A DNA stretch of 64,000 nt, taken from positions 17,187 through 81,186 of the forward strand of contig NZ_JAUSWH010000020.1 in assembly GCF_030815125.1 (NCBI RefSeq). Reading direction: 5' to 3'. The notes under the pieces were generated by a model. That model ran no database searches. It saw only the letters and a program-made list of their open reading frames with translations, and was not told the DNA's origin. Origin of the DNA: Allorhizobium paknamense (GTDB lineage: Bacteria; Pseudomonadota; Alphaproteobacteria; Rhizobiales; Rhizobiaceae). The position numbers were made by a program, and so were the translations under genes. Positions 47,274-55,732 of this stretch are shown here, in pieces (position 1 is the stretch's first letter; each line of letters begins with the position of its first letter).

Positions 47274-48674
47274 TCAGTAGCGGTAGTGGTTCGACTTGAA
47301 CGGACCAGCAGGCGCGACGCCAATGTAGGAGGCCTGCTCCTCGGAGAGTTCCGTAAGCTTCACGCCGAGCTTGGCGAGATGCAGGCGGGCAACCTTCTCG
47401 TCCAGATGCTTCGGCAGGATATAGACCTCGTTCTTGTAGGCGTCCGGCTTGGTGAACAGCTCGATCTGGGCCAGAACCTGGTTGGTGAAGGAGGCGCTCA
47501 TCACGAAGGACGGATGGCCCGTGGCGTTGCCGAGGTTCAGCAGGCGGCCTTCCGACAGCAGGATCATGCGGTTGCCAGCGGGGAACTCGATCATGTCCAC
47601 CTGCGGCTTGATGTTGGTCCATTTCAGGTTCTTGAGTGCGGCAACCTGAATTTCGTTGTCGAAGTGGCCGATATTGCCGACGATCGCCATGTCCTTCATC
47701 GCGCGCATATGCTCGATGCGGATGACGTCCTTGTTGCCGGTGGTGGTGATGAAGATGTCGGCGCTGGACACGACATCTTCCAGCTGAACCACTTCATAAC
47801 CATCCATGGCGGCCTGGAGCGCGCAGATCGGGTCGATTTCGGTGACCTTCACGCGGGCGCCTGCGCCCTGAAGCGAGGCAGCGGACCCCTTGCCCACATC
47901 GCCATAGCCGCAGACCACGGCGACCTTGCCAGCCATCATCACGTCGGTCGCGCGGCGAATACCGTCCACCAGCGATTCCTTGCAGCCATACTTGTTGTCG
48001 AACTTCGACTTGGTGACGGAATCGTTGACGTTGATGGCCGGGAAGGGCAGCAGACCCTGCTTGGCCAATTGGTAGAGGCGGTTGACGCCGGTGGTGGTTT
48101 CTTCGGTCACGCCGCGAATGGCGTCACGCTGTTTGGTGAACCAGCCGGGGGTGGCGGCGAGGCGCTTCTTGATCTGGGCGAAAAGGATTTCCTCTTCTTC
48201 CGAATGCGGGTTGGACAGCACGTCCTCACCGGCTTCGGCGCGGGCGCCGAGCAGGATATACATGGTGGCGTCGCCGCCGTCGTCGAGGATCATGTTGGAC
48301 AGGCCACCATCGGCCCACTGGAAGATGCGGTCGGTATAGTCCCAATATTCCGTCAGGCTCTCACCCTTGACGGCAAAGACCGGTGTGCCGGTGGCGGCGA
48401 TGGCCGCGGCGGCATGATCCTGGGTGGAGAAGATGTTGCAGGAGGCCCAGCGAACGTCGGCGCCCAGAACCTTCAGCGTTTCGATCAGAACGGCGGTCTG
48501 GATCGTCATGTGCAGCGAACCGCTGATGCGCGCGCCCTTGAGGGGCTGTGCCTCGCCCAGTTCCGCGCGAACCGCCATCAGGCCCGGCATTTCGGTTTCG
48601 GCGATGTCGAGTTCCTTGCGGCCGTAATCAGCAAGGCCGATATCCGCAACGATGTAATCCTTGTCCGTGCTCAT
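47274..48674 (-). CDS. ahcY: Adenosylhomocysteinase (S-adenosylhomocysteine hydrolase)
   Basis: Splits S-adenosylhomocysteine to adenosine and homocysteine in the methyl cycle. 466 residues from ATG 48674 (MSTDKDYIVAD). NAD-binding motif GYGDVGKGSA, substrate box SLHMTIQTAVLIETL, C-terminal KSNHYRY. Downstream of ptsH but with a repeat-rich gap and its own likely operator. Confidence 0.97.
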   Translation of the reverse strand: MSTDKDYIVADIGLADYGRKELDIAETEMPGLMAVRAELGEAQPLKGARISGSLHMTIQTAVLIETLKVLGADVRWASCNIFSTQDHAAAAIAATGTPVFAVKGESLTEYWDYTDRIFQWADGGLSNMILDDGGDATMYILLGARAEAGEDVLSNPHSEEEEILFAQIKKRLAATPGWFTKQRDAIRGVTEETTTGVNRLYQLAKQGLLPFPAINVNDSVTKSKFDNKYGCKESLVDGIRRATDVMMAGKVAVVCGYGDVGKGSAASLQGAGARVKVTEIDPICALQAAMDGYEVVQLEDVVSSADIFITTTGNKDVIRIEHMRAMKDMAIVGNIGHFDNEIQVAALKNLKWTNIKPQVDMIEFPAGNRMILLSEGRLLNLGNATGHPSFVMSASFTNQVLAQIELFTKPDAYKNEVYILPKHLDEKVARLHLAKLGVKLTELSEEQASYIGVAPAGPFKSNHYRY

Positions 48675-48731
48675 GATGTCTCCAAACAGCTGTGAAACGC
48701 CGCCACACATGCATGCTGCGGCACCAACTCC

Positions 48732-48820
48732 TGGAGCGCTTCAGCATTTCCCGGAAACACTGGAACGCTCCAAATCTTTGTTTTGCGCATTTCCAGACGG
48801 GAAAACCGGTTTCCACTTGT
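48732..48820. repeat. RIME-like palindromes in the ahcY leader
   Basis: TGGAGCG (48732-48738) pairs with CGCTCCA (48766-48772), followed by GCGCATTTCCAGACGGGAAA and ACCGG, the RIME motif. Placed between ahcY and its probable promoter. Confidence 0.65.
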
Positions 48821-48900
48821 CTCGGGACAATGCTCCAACGCACGCAAAAGCGGCGTCCTCACCTCTGTCTAGCAGGGAAAGCCCAAGGAAGCAATAATCA

Positions 48901-48926
48901 CATAAAGAGGTCTTTATATCTTTATG
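48901..48926. promoter_or_regulatory. Inverted-repeat operator candidate upstream of ahcY
   Basis: ATAAAGA-GG-TCTTTAT (48902-48917) is a perfect 7-bp inverted repeat, and CATAAAG/CTTTATG (48901-48926) a second overlapping one. Candidate site for an ArsR-type regulator of the methyl cycle such as SahR; the regulator assignment is tentative. Confidence 0.5.
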
Positions 48927-48938
48927 TTTCGACGTGGT

Positions 48939-49214
48939 TTACATTTCCTCGCCAAACTTGTCCGCCACCAGCGCTTCCAGCGCATTGATCGCGGCCTCAG
49001 CCTCTTCGCCGGTGGTGGAGACGAGAATGGTACAGCCGGGGCTGGCGGCCAGCATCATCAGCCCCATGATGGAGGTGCCGCCAACGGTGGTTCCGTCGCG
49101 TGTCACGGTCACGTCGGCGTTGAAAGCCTGGACGGTCTGCACGAATTTGGCCGAGGCACGGGCATGCAGGCCACGCTTGTTGACGATCAGCAGTTCGCGG
49201 GAAAAGGCGGTCAT
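48939..49214 (-). CDS. ptsH: HPr-family phosphocarrier protein
   Basis: Phosphocarrier of a regulatory PTS. 91 residues; phospho-histidine H17 in KRGLHARAS, and Ser48 in GTSIMG, the site HprK would modify. Downstream of the EIIA gene by 13 bases. Confidence 0.93.
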   Translation of the reverse strand: MTAFSRELLIVNKRGLHARASAKFVQTVQAFNADVTVTRDGTTVGGTSIMGLMMLAASPGCTILVSTTGEEAEAAINALEALVADKFGEEM

Positions 49215-49227
49215 GATGGGGCTGGTC

Positions 49228-49629
49228 CTACTTGCCGCTCAGCACGCGGCTCGCCACGTTGATATATTTGCGGCCGGCCTCGGAGGCGCTGACCAGGGCC
49301 TTTTCCATGTCATTGTCGCCGCGCACGCCGGCAAGCTTGATGAGCATGGGCAGGTTCATGCCGGCAATGACCTCGATGCGTCCGGCGCTCATGGCCGAAA
49401 TGGCGAGGTTGGACGGCGTTCCGCCAAACATATCCGTGAGAATGATGACGCCGCTGCCGTCATCGGCGCGTGCCACTGCATCCAGAATATCCTGCCGGCG
49501 TTGATCCATATCGTCTTCCGGGCCGATGCAGATCGTTTCAATGAATTTCTGCGGACCAACGACATGTTCCACGGCAGAATGAAATTCTTCAGCCAGCTTG
49601 CCATGGGTGACAAGCACAAGTCCGATCAT
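49228..49629 (-). CDS. PTS EIIA component (mannose/fructose type)
   Basis: Phosphoryl acceptor from HPr in a regulatory PTS without transporter. 133 residues, LVTHGKLAEEF with phospho-site H9, FGGTPSNLA. In rhizobia this EIIA is one output of the PTS-Ntr pathway. Confidence 0.9.
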   Translation of the reverse strand: MIGLVLVTHGKLAEEFHSAVEHVVGPQKFIETICIGPEDDMDQRRQDILDAVARADDGSGVIILTDMFGGTPSNLAISAMSAGRIEVIAGMNLPMLIKLAGVRGDNDMEKALVSASEAGRKYINVASRVLSGK

Positions 49630-49842
49630 TCGCTTATAGCTCCCTCATCAACTGCTGAGCGCCCCTTACCGCACCGCAAAGAGTTCGTCCACAGGGTGAA
49701 CGGTATCCATGCCCAGCAAGTCCTGTTCACACTGCCGCAGGCGCATCTTTGCAAGGTCTTTGCCTTCGCAGCCGCACAACAGTGGGAAGGCCATCTTGGC
49801 GATGACACGCGGAAGTGCAAGCTTAAAATAGTCATGAGCATC
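49630..49842. other. Gap between hprK and EIIA genes
   Basis: 213 bases without a supported gene. A minus-strand ORF of 83 codons crosses it but has no family features. Confidence 0.4.
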
Positions 49843-50298
49843 TCAACAGGGCGCCAAGCCCAGCCGTTGGTCAACAATCATCAAATTTCCTATAACCCCC
49901 GGCACCAGTCTTATAACCGGCAGGTTAATCCCGGGCAGCAGTTGCAGCATTTCATCCTCCGGCGGCAGGCGTTCGGCCTTGCTCTCATCCGCGACGGGAA
50001 GGATCACCTGCCGCAAGACTGCGGAGGCAATGCTGGGCAGGCGGATCAGCCCGCTGAAACGCGCCTCCATCAGGCCCGCAATCGCCGGAGGGCGATGGGC
50101 TATGATCTTTCCCGCCCGCGCCTCAAGAAAAACCTGGTCATCGGCCACCAGAAAAGCCTGCCGTCCAGCCATGCGGGCGAGCGTCAAAAGCTCCAGCGCC
50201 AGCCGCGACTTGCCGCAGCCTGAGGGGCCGCTGATCAAAAGGCCGCAGCCATCGATTTCAATGACTGTTGCGTGATGATTGGGCAGGTCATTTTTCAT
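49843..50298 (-). CDS. hprK: HPr kinase/phosphorylase, short alphaproteobacterial form
   Basis: Phosphorylates or dephosphorylates HPr on serine. 151 residues from ATG 50298; P-loop GPSGCGKSRLALEL. Lacks the N-terminal domain of the firmicute enzyme, which is the known alphaproteobacterial form rather than a truncation. Overlaps the chvG stop by 11 bases. Confidence 0.9.
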   Translation of the reverse strand: MKNDLPNHHATVIEIDGCGLLISGPSGCGKSRLALELLTLARMAGRQAFLVADDQVFLEARAGKIIAHRPPAIAGLMEARFSGLIRLPSIASAVLRQVILPVADESKAERLPPEDEMLQLLPGINLPVIRLVPGVIGNLMIVDQRLGLAPC

Positions 50299-52087
50299 GG
50301 GCGGAGGGATCGGCAGGCAGGCTGAGAATGAAGCGTGCGCCCAGCACCGTACCATCCTCTTCGCGCTTCATGTTCTCGGCGCGCAGCGAGCCGCCATGCG
50401 CTTCGGCAATCTGGCGGCTGATGGACAGGCCAAGGCCGGAATTCTGGCCGAAGCTCTCGCCTTCCGGGCGGTCGGTGTAAAAGCGCTCGAAAATCCGGTC
50501 GATGTCCTCGGCCTGAATGCCGGGGCCGTTGTCTTCCACCTGCACCACGCAGCGGGTGCGGGTGCGCGAAAGCTTGACCGTGATGCGGCCCTCACCCTCG
50601 GGCACGAAGGAGCGGGCATTTTCAATCAGATTGGTAACGATCTGGCCGATGCGCAAATCATGCCCATTGACGATGAAGCGGGATTTGCTGCCGGGCTTCT
50701 GATCGACCGTGAAGACGATCTCTGCTTTCCTCTTGCTGCCGCTGATCTGCCGGGAGATTTCCACCAGATTGGCCAGCACCACTTCCAGATCCACCGGCTT
50801 TGCATCGGAACGCGCCAGTTCCGCATCCAGGCGCGATGCATCGGAAATATCGCTGATCAGGCGATCGAGACGCCGCACATCATGCTGGATGATGTCGAGA
50901 AGCCGCTGCTTGGACGTGTCGGTCTTGGCCAGCGGCAGGGTTTCCACCGCACTTCTGAGCGAGGTCAGCGGATTTTTCAGCTCATGGCTGACATCGGCGG
51001 CAAAGCTTTCGATGGCGTCGATCCGGTCATAGAGCGCCGTCGTCATTTCGCGGAGCGCTACGGACAGATTGCCGATTTCATCCTGGCGGGCCGAGAAATC
51101 GGGAATTTCCTCCCGTTCCTTGGCGCCCCGCCTTACCCGGATCGCCGCTGCCGAAAGCCGCCGGAGCGGATTGGCGATGGTGGAGGACAAGAGCAGCGAC
51201 AGGACGATATTGACCAGGGTCGCCACGCCGAAGACGCGCAGGATGGCGAGCCGTTCGGCATGCACGATCTTGTCGATATCGCCCGCCTGCGTGGACAGAA
51301 GCAGCACGCCCAAAACGGCACGGAAGCGCTGCACCGGCACCGCAACCGAGACGATCAACTCGCCCTGTTCCGTCACGCGCACCACCGCCCCGCGCACACC
51401 GGTCAGGGCGTTCATCACCTCGGGATAGATGGAGCCGTCGCCGCCGGGGGCTTCCTTGTAGAGTGGCACATTGCCCGGCTGCAGCAGCCGGTTGAACAAC
51501 TTGCTGAACCAGTCGGCCCAACTGCTGTTTTCCGATTCGATGGGCGGCAGATCGTAGCGCAGCACCTGGCCGCGGGAATAAAGGTGGCGGGAATCCAGAA
51601 GCAGGTTGGCATCGGCATCGAAGAGCCGTGCCCGGGTGCGGGTGGGCGAAATCAGCCGCCTGAGCACCGGGGCCACACGCTCCGGCTTGATCGGAAAGTC
51701 CAGATCCTCGTCGTTCGGCACCGGGGTGATGCTTTGGCCCGCCTGTAGCTCCAGGAGCTTCTGCGGATCGATGGTGATGGAATTGGTATCCACCGAGGCG
51801 GAGGCCGAAATGGCCCCGGCAATGATCTCGCCCTGGGTGAGAAGGCTTTCGACGCGGGCATCGATCAGGCCCTCGCGGAACTGGTTGAGATACATGATGC
51901 CGCCGACCAGAACGATCAGCGCAGCCAGATTGAAGAACACGATGCGGCGGGTGAGGCTCGAGAACACCGCATTGCCGAAGATGCGGCGAATCAGCGTGAA
52001 CGGATGGGTAAAGGAAATGCGCAGCGATGCTCGTGGAGCATCGCTTGCCTCCATATCCCTGTCCGCGTCCAGCCTCGCCAAGATCAC
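50288..52087 (-). CDS. chvG: Sensor histidine kinase ChvG/ExoS
   Basis: Acid- and envelope-responsive sensor of the ChvG-ChvI system (ExoS-ChvI in Sinorhizobium). 599 residues: TM1 about 48-66, periplasmic sensor region, TM2 about 285-305, HAMP, DHp with phospho-histidine H368 (FAADVSHELKNPL), and ATPase with DNGPGI and SGLGLSIS. Overlaps hprK. Confidence 0.93.
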   Translation of the reverse strand: MILARLDADRDMEASDAPRASLRISFTHPFTLIRRIFGNAVFSSLTRRIVFFNLAALIVLVGGIMYLNQFREGLIDARVESLLTQGEIIAGAISASASVDTNSITIDPQKLLELQAGQSITPVPNDEDLDFPIKPERVAPVLRRLISPTRTRARLFDADANLLLDSRHLYSRGQVLRYDLPPIESENSSWADWFSKLFNRLLQPGNVPLYKEAPGGDGSIYPEVMNALTGVRGAVVRVTEQGELIVSVAVPVQRFRAVLGVLLLSTQAGDIDKIVHAERLAILRVFGVATLVNIVLSLLLSSTIANPLRRLSAAAIRVRRGAKEREEIPDFSARQDEIGNLSVALREMTTALYDRIDAIESFAADVSHELKNPLTSLRSAVETLPLAKTDTSKQRLLDIIQHDVRRLDRLISDISDASRLDAELARSDAKPVDLEVVLANLVEISRQISGSKRKAEIVFTVDQKPGSKSRFIVNGHDLRIGQIVTNLIENARSFVPEGEGRITVKLSRTRTRCVVQVEDNGPGIQAEDIDRIFERFYTDRPEGESFGQNSGLGLSISRQIAEAHGGSLRAENMKREEDGTVLGARFILSLPADPSAHEK

Positions 52088-52104
52088 CCTTTCACGCAGG
52101 CAGC

Positions 52105-52254
52105 CCGCTGCTCAGCGCCATACCCGATTCCCGGGCTTCTACTTGCAAAACCGGCTGCCTGGAAGGCTTGTTCTAAGCTTTGGCGGGCAGCCGATTGTCT
52201 CCGTCACATTCGATGGCAAAGCAGCAAAGATGCCGATGCATCCTCGCTCTGATA
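52105..52254. repeat. chvI-chvG gap: RIME-like and weak dispersed-repeat relic
   Basis: CTACTTGCAAAACCGGCTGC near 52138 resembles the RIME core. GATGC-CGAT-GCATC at 52229-52242 followed by CTCGC is a weak relative of the repeat at 4896 and 18311. Confidence 0.4.
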
Positions 52255-52977
52255 TCAGGCTGTCTCGCGGAAACGGTAGCCGACACCGTAAAGGGTTTCG
52301 ATCATGTCGAATTCCTGGTCGACCATCTTGAACTTCTTGCGCAGCCGCTTGATGTGGCTGTCGATGGTGCGGTCGTCGACATAGACCTGTTCGTCATAGG
52401 CGGCATCCATCAGCGCATCGCGGCTTTTCACCACGCCCGGACGCTGGGCCAGCGAATGCAGGATCAGGAATTCGGTGACCGTCAGGGTGACGGGGTCGCC
52501 CTTCCAGGTGCAGGTATGGCGTTCCTGGTCCATGACCAGTTGCCCGCGCTCGAGATTGCGCGCCTGAACTTCCTGTCCGGCCTTCGGGCCGGCACCCGCC
52601 GCCGTGAGATCGCGGGTGGCAGCGCGGCGCAGGATGGCGCGGACGCGCTCCACCAGCAGGCGCTGCGAAAACGGCTTGGTGATAAAATCGTCCGCACCCA
52701 TTTTCAGGCCGAAGAGTTCATCGATTTCCTCGTCTTTCGAGGTCAGGAAGATCACGGGAAGATCGGACTTCTGGCGCAGGCGGCGCAGAAGCTCCATGCC
52801 GTCCATGCGCGGCATCTTGATGTCGAAAATGGCGAGATGCGGCGGGCGGGCCAGCAAGCCGTCCAGCGCCGAAGCTCCATCCGTATAGGTCTCGACTTTG
52901 TAGCCTTCTGCTTCAAGCGCAATCGATACCGAGGTCAGGATGTTCCGGTCGTCGTCAACCAGGGCAATTGTCTGCAT
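52255..52977 (-). CDS. chvI: Response regulator ChvI
   Basis: OmpR-type regulator paired with ChvG; in rhizobia it controls exopolysaccharide, acid response and symbiosis/virulence. 240 residues from ATG 52977 (MQTIALVDDD), receiver with phospho-Asp D52, then winged-helix DNA-binding domain. The frame is open upstream but out of family. Confidence 0.95.
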   Translation of the reverse strand: MQTIALVDDDRNILTSVSIALEAEGYKVETYTDGASALDGLLARPPHLAIFDIKMPRMDGMELLRRLRQKSDLPVIFLTSKDEEIDELFGLKMGADDFITKPFSQRLLVERVRAILRRAATRDLTAAGAGPKAGQEVQARNLERGQLVMDQERHTCTWKGDPVTLTVTEFLILHSLAQRPGVVKSRDALMDAAYDEQVYVDDRTIDSHIKRLRKKFKMVDQEFDMIETLYGVGYRFRETA

Positions 52978-53293
52978 GCCGTCTGTCTCCGTCAGGGGTG
53001 GCGAGAGGGCCGTTTTATGACCGCTCCACGCGTGGACTGCGTTCATGAGGGTAAAGGTGGAACAAATTGTGGCAAAGATAAAGAGTGGTTTACACCGCAC
53101 CCTCTGTGCCTTGGCGGGGCAGCCTCGATCACAACCGTGGGAACGAAACGATTTAAAATCTGGCATATTAGTTTAAAACGATTAAATATATGAAATGATT
53201 ATATTTTTTAGAAAAAACCCTCTTGCTTTTTTAAAATCGCACCTCTAGCGTCAGCCCTATCGACTCTCCCGTCCGGTTGAAAGGAAGTGCGTC
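52978..53293. promoter_or_regulatory. chvI-pckA divergent promoter region
   Basis: 316 bases, A+T-rich near pckA. Two direct repeats AAACGATTTAAA (53146-53157) and AAACGATTAAAT (53176-53187) could be operator half-sites; PckR, a LacI-type regulator, is known to control pckA in Sinorhizobium. Binding here is a guess. Confidence 0.45.
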
Positions 53294-54904
53294 ATGGAGG
53301 AGCTTGGAGTGAAAAATCCTGGGGTCAGCGTGGAAGCTATCGGTCTCGGTCAGGCCGCCCGCGTCCATTATAACCTGCTTCCGAGTGCGCTTTACGAGCA
53401 TGCCATTCGCCGGGGCGAGGCTGTTCTGACCGCCGATGGGGCGCTCTGCGCCGAAACCGGCCAGCATACGGGCCGTTCGCCGAAGGACAAATTCGTTGTC
53501 CGCGATCAAAACACCGACGACCAGATCTGGTGGGACAACAACAAGCCGCTTTCGGTCGAGCATTTCGACATTCTGCACAAGGACATGCTGGCGCATGCGG
53601 CCGGCAAGGAAATCTTCGTGCAGGATCTGATCGGCGGCGCCGATGAAGCCAATGCCCTGCCCACCCGCGTGGTGACGGAGCTTGCCTGGCATTCGCTGTT
53701 CATCCGCAATCTGCTGATTCGTCCCTCGCGGGAGGCGCTGGCCTCCTTCGTGCCGAGCTTCACGATTATCGACCTGCCGAGCTTCAAGGCCGATCCGGCC
53801 CGTCATGGTTGCCGCACCGAAACGGTGATTGCCTGCGATTTCACGCGCAAGATCGTGCTGATCGCCGGTACCTTCTATGCCGGTGAGATGAAGAAGTCGG
53901 TCTTCACGGCCCTCAACTACTTCCTGCCAGCCAAGAAAGTCATGCCGATGCACTGCTCGGCCAATGTCGGCCCGGCGGGTGATTCGGCGGTGTTCTTCGG
54001 CCTTTCCGGCACCGGCAAGACCACGCTGTCCGCCGATCCGTCGCGCACGCTGATCGGTGATGACGAGCATGGCTGGGGCGAAGACGGCATCTTCAACTTC
54101 GAAGGCGGCTGCTACGCCAAGACCATCCGCCTGTCGGCGGAGGCTGAGCCTGAAATCTATGCCACCACCAAGCGCTTCGGTACGGTGCTGGAAAATGTCG
54201 TGCTCGATGAAAACCGCGTGCCGGATTTCAACGATGGCTCGAAGACGGAAAACACCCGTTGCGCCTATCCGCTGAACTTCATTCCGAATGCCTCGGACAC
54301 CGGGCGCGCGCCGCATCCGAAGACCATCATCATGCTGACCGCCGATGCCTTCGGCGTAATGCCGCCGATTGCCAAGCTGACGCCTGAACAGGCCATGTAC
54401 CACTTCCTGTCCGGTTACACCGCCAAGGTGGCCGGTACGGAGCGTGGAGTGACCGAGCCGGAAGCAACCTTCTCCACCTGCTTCGGCGCACCCTTCATGC
54501 CGCGTCATCCGGCGGAATACGGCAATCTGCTGAAAGAGCTGATCGCCAAGCACAATGTCGATTGCTGGCTGGTGAACACCGGCTGGACGGGCGGCGCCTA
54601 TGGCGTGGGTCACCGCATGCCGATCAAGGCAACCCGCGCTCTGCTGACGGCGGCTCTGTCCGGGGAGTTGAAAAAGGCGGAATTCCGCACCGATGCGAAT
54701 TTCGGCTTTGCTGTTCCGGTGGCTGTCGAAGGTGTGGATACGAAAATCCTCGACCCGCGCTCCACCTGGGCAAACGGCACGGATTACGATGCACAGGCCA
54801 AGAAACTGGTGGGCATGTTCATCGCCAATTTCGAAAAATTCGAAGCGCATGTGGACAGCAATGTCCGCGACGCAGCTCCGGTTCTGGCCGTCGCTGCCGA
54901 ATAA
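53294..54904 (+). CDS. pckA: Phosphoenolpyruvate carboxykinase (ATP)
   Basis: Converts oxaloacetate to PEP, first step of gluconeogenesis from organic acids. 536 residues; P-loop GLSGTGKTTLSADPSR, start with AAGGAAG upstream. Divergent from chvI as in Sinorhizobium. Confidence 0.97.
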   Translation: MEELGVKNPGVSVEAIGLGQAARVHYNLLPSALYEHAIRRGEAVLTADGALCAETGQHTGRSPKDKFVVRDQNTDDQIWWDNNKPLSVEHFDILHKDMLAHAAGKEIFVQDLIGGADEANALPTRVVTELAWHSLFIRNLLIRPSREALASFVPSFTIIDLPSFKADPARHGCRTETVIACDFTRKIVLIAGTFYAGEMKKSVFTALNYFLPAKKVMPMHCSANVGPAGDSAVFFGLSGTGKTTLSADPSRTLIGDDEHGWGEDGIFNFEGGCYAKTIRLSAEAEPEIYATTKRFGTVLENVVLDENRVPDFNDGSKTENTRCAYPLNFIPNASDTGRAPHPKTIIMLTADAFGVMPPIAKLTPEQAMYHFLSGYTAKVAGTERGVTEPEATFSTCFGAPFMPRHPAEYGNLLKELIAKHNVDCWLVNTGWTGGAYGVGHRMPIKATRALLTAALSGELKKAEFRTDANFGFAVPVAVEGVDTKILDPRSTWANGTDYDAQAKKLVGMFIANFEKFEAHVDSNVRDAAPVLAVAAE

Positions 54905-54971
54905 ACTCTGAGGGAGAGAGGAGTGTTCAGCACTGGGGTTGCTGCAAAATCTGCGGTGACGACAGACTGAA

Positions 54972-54987
54972 TGTTTCACGTGAGACG
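54972..54987. promoter_or_regulatory. parS: parS-like site 6 (degenerate, after pckA)
   Basis: TGTTTCACGTGAGACG: one mismatch in the inner core and one at the end. About 40 kb from the oriC candidate; may be weak or nonfunctional. Confidence 0.5.
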
Positions 54988-55020
54988 AAAATCCGGCGAT
55001 AATCTCGCCGGATTTTCTGT
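54987..55020 (+). terminator. Terminator of pckA
   Basis: GAAAATCCGGCG (54987-54998) pairs perfectly with CGCCGGATTTTC (55006-55017) around 7 bases. Confidence 0.85.
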
Positions 55021-55104
55021 TTTGACCCGTCTTTGACACGGGCGGAGTCTTGAGGAGTGCGAAAAGCAGCTTTCTCTTTTTTCTTGCAGACTCTATGAAG
55101 CGCT

Positions 55105-55148
55105 GTAAAGCACGTTGCGGCTTATCAGCCTCATGCAACGTGCTTTAC
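55105..55148. repeat. 14-bp perfect palindrome with inner hairpin
   Basis: GTAAAGCACGTTGC (55105-55118) is inverted at 55135-55148, with GGC-TTATCA-GCC inside the loop. Rhizobial intergenic palindrome type. Confidence 0.8.
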
Positions 55149-55262
55149 ATTCTTGTTTTAACGCATGTCGTTATCGCAAAACCGCTGCACACTTTTGCGC
55201 GACATGCTGTAACTCTTTGTTCTGACGCATTTCCGGACGGAAAACCGGAGTCCATTTTTCCT
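55149..55262. repeat. Two tandem RIME-like elements before arfB
   Basis: First unit around 55155-55210 (GCAAAACCGCTGCACACTTT), second around 55225-55262 (TTTCCGGACGGAAAACCGGA then GTCCATTTTTCCTG), matching the element at 6175. Confidence 0.7.
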
Positions 55263-55273
55263 GAAAACATCCT

Positions 55274-55708
55274 ATGGCCAGCGAACCGCTCACGATCAAT
55301 GACAGAATTACCCTCGCCGGTTGGGAACTGACCGAGCAATTCGTGCTGGCCGGAGGCCCGGGCGGACAGAATGTCAACAAGGTCTCGACGGCGGTGCAGT
55401 TGTTCTTTGCATTGACCAGTTCTCCCAACCTTCCGGACCGGGTGAAGGCCAATGCCATCCGGCTGGCGGGCCGCAGGCTCTCCAAGGAGGGCGTGCTGAT
55501 GATTGAGGCCAGCCGTTTTCGCAGCCAGGACCGCAATCGCGAGGATGCGCGGGAGAGACTGAAGGAGCTGATCCTCGAAGCGGCAAAGCCGCCGCCACCG
55601 CCGCGCCGCAAGACCAAGCCTACCAAGGGCTCGATCGAGCGGCGTCTCAAGGAAAAGACGGGCCGCGGCGAAATCAAGAAAATGCGGAGCAAGCCGGGGC
55701 AGGATTGA
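55274..55708 (+). CDS. arfB: Alternative ribosome-rescue factor ArfB (peptidyl-tRNA hydrolase)
   Basis: Releases peptides from stalled ribosomes. 144 residues; GGQ motif in GPGGQNVNKVST (near 31-42) and a basic C-terminal tail (RRKTKPTKGS, RRLKEKTGRG). Former YaeJ. Confidence 0.93.
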   Translation: MASEPLTINDRITLAGWELTEQFVLAGGPGGQNVNKVSTAVQLFFALTSSPNLPDRVKANAIRLAGRRLSKEGVLMIEASRFRSQDRNREDARERLKELILEAAKPPPPPRRKTKPTKGSIERRLKEKTGRGEIKKMRSKPGQD

Positions 55709-55732
55709 ATTCCCCCGGCGCCATGGCCGTTT

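Noticed and set aside
49626..49877. 83-codon minus ORF between hprK and EIIA genes
   Set aside because: No family features, and it overlaps hprK out of frame.
49843..50298. hprK as a truncated pseudogene
   Set aside because: Short HprK without the N-terminal domain is the normal alphaproteobacterial form, and its P-loop is intact.
53231..55138. 635-codon minus-strand ORF opposite pckA
   Set aside because: Antisense shadow; pckA has clear motifs and ribosome site.
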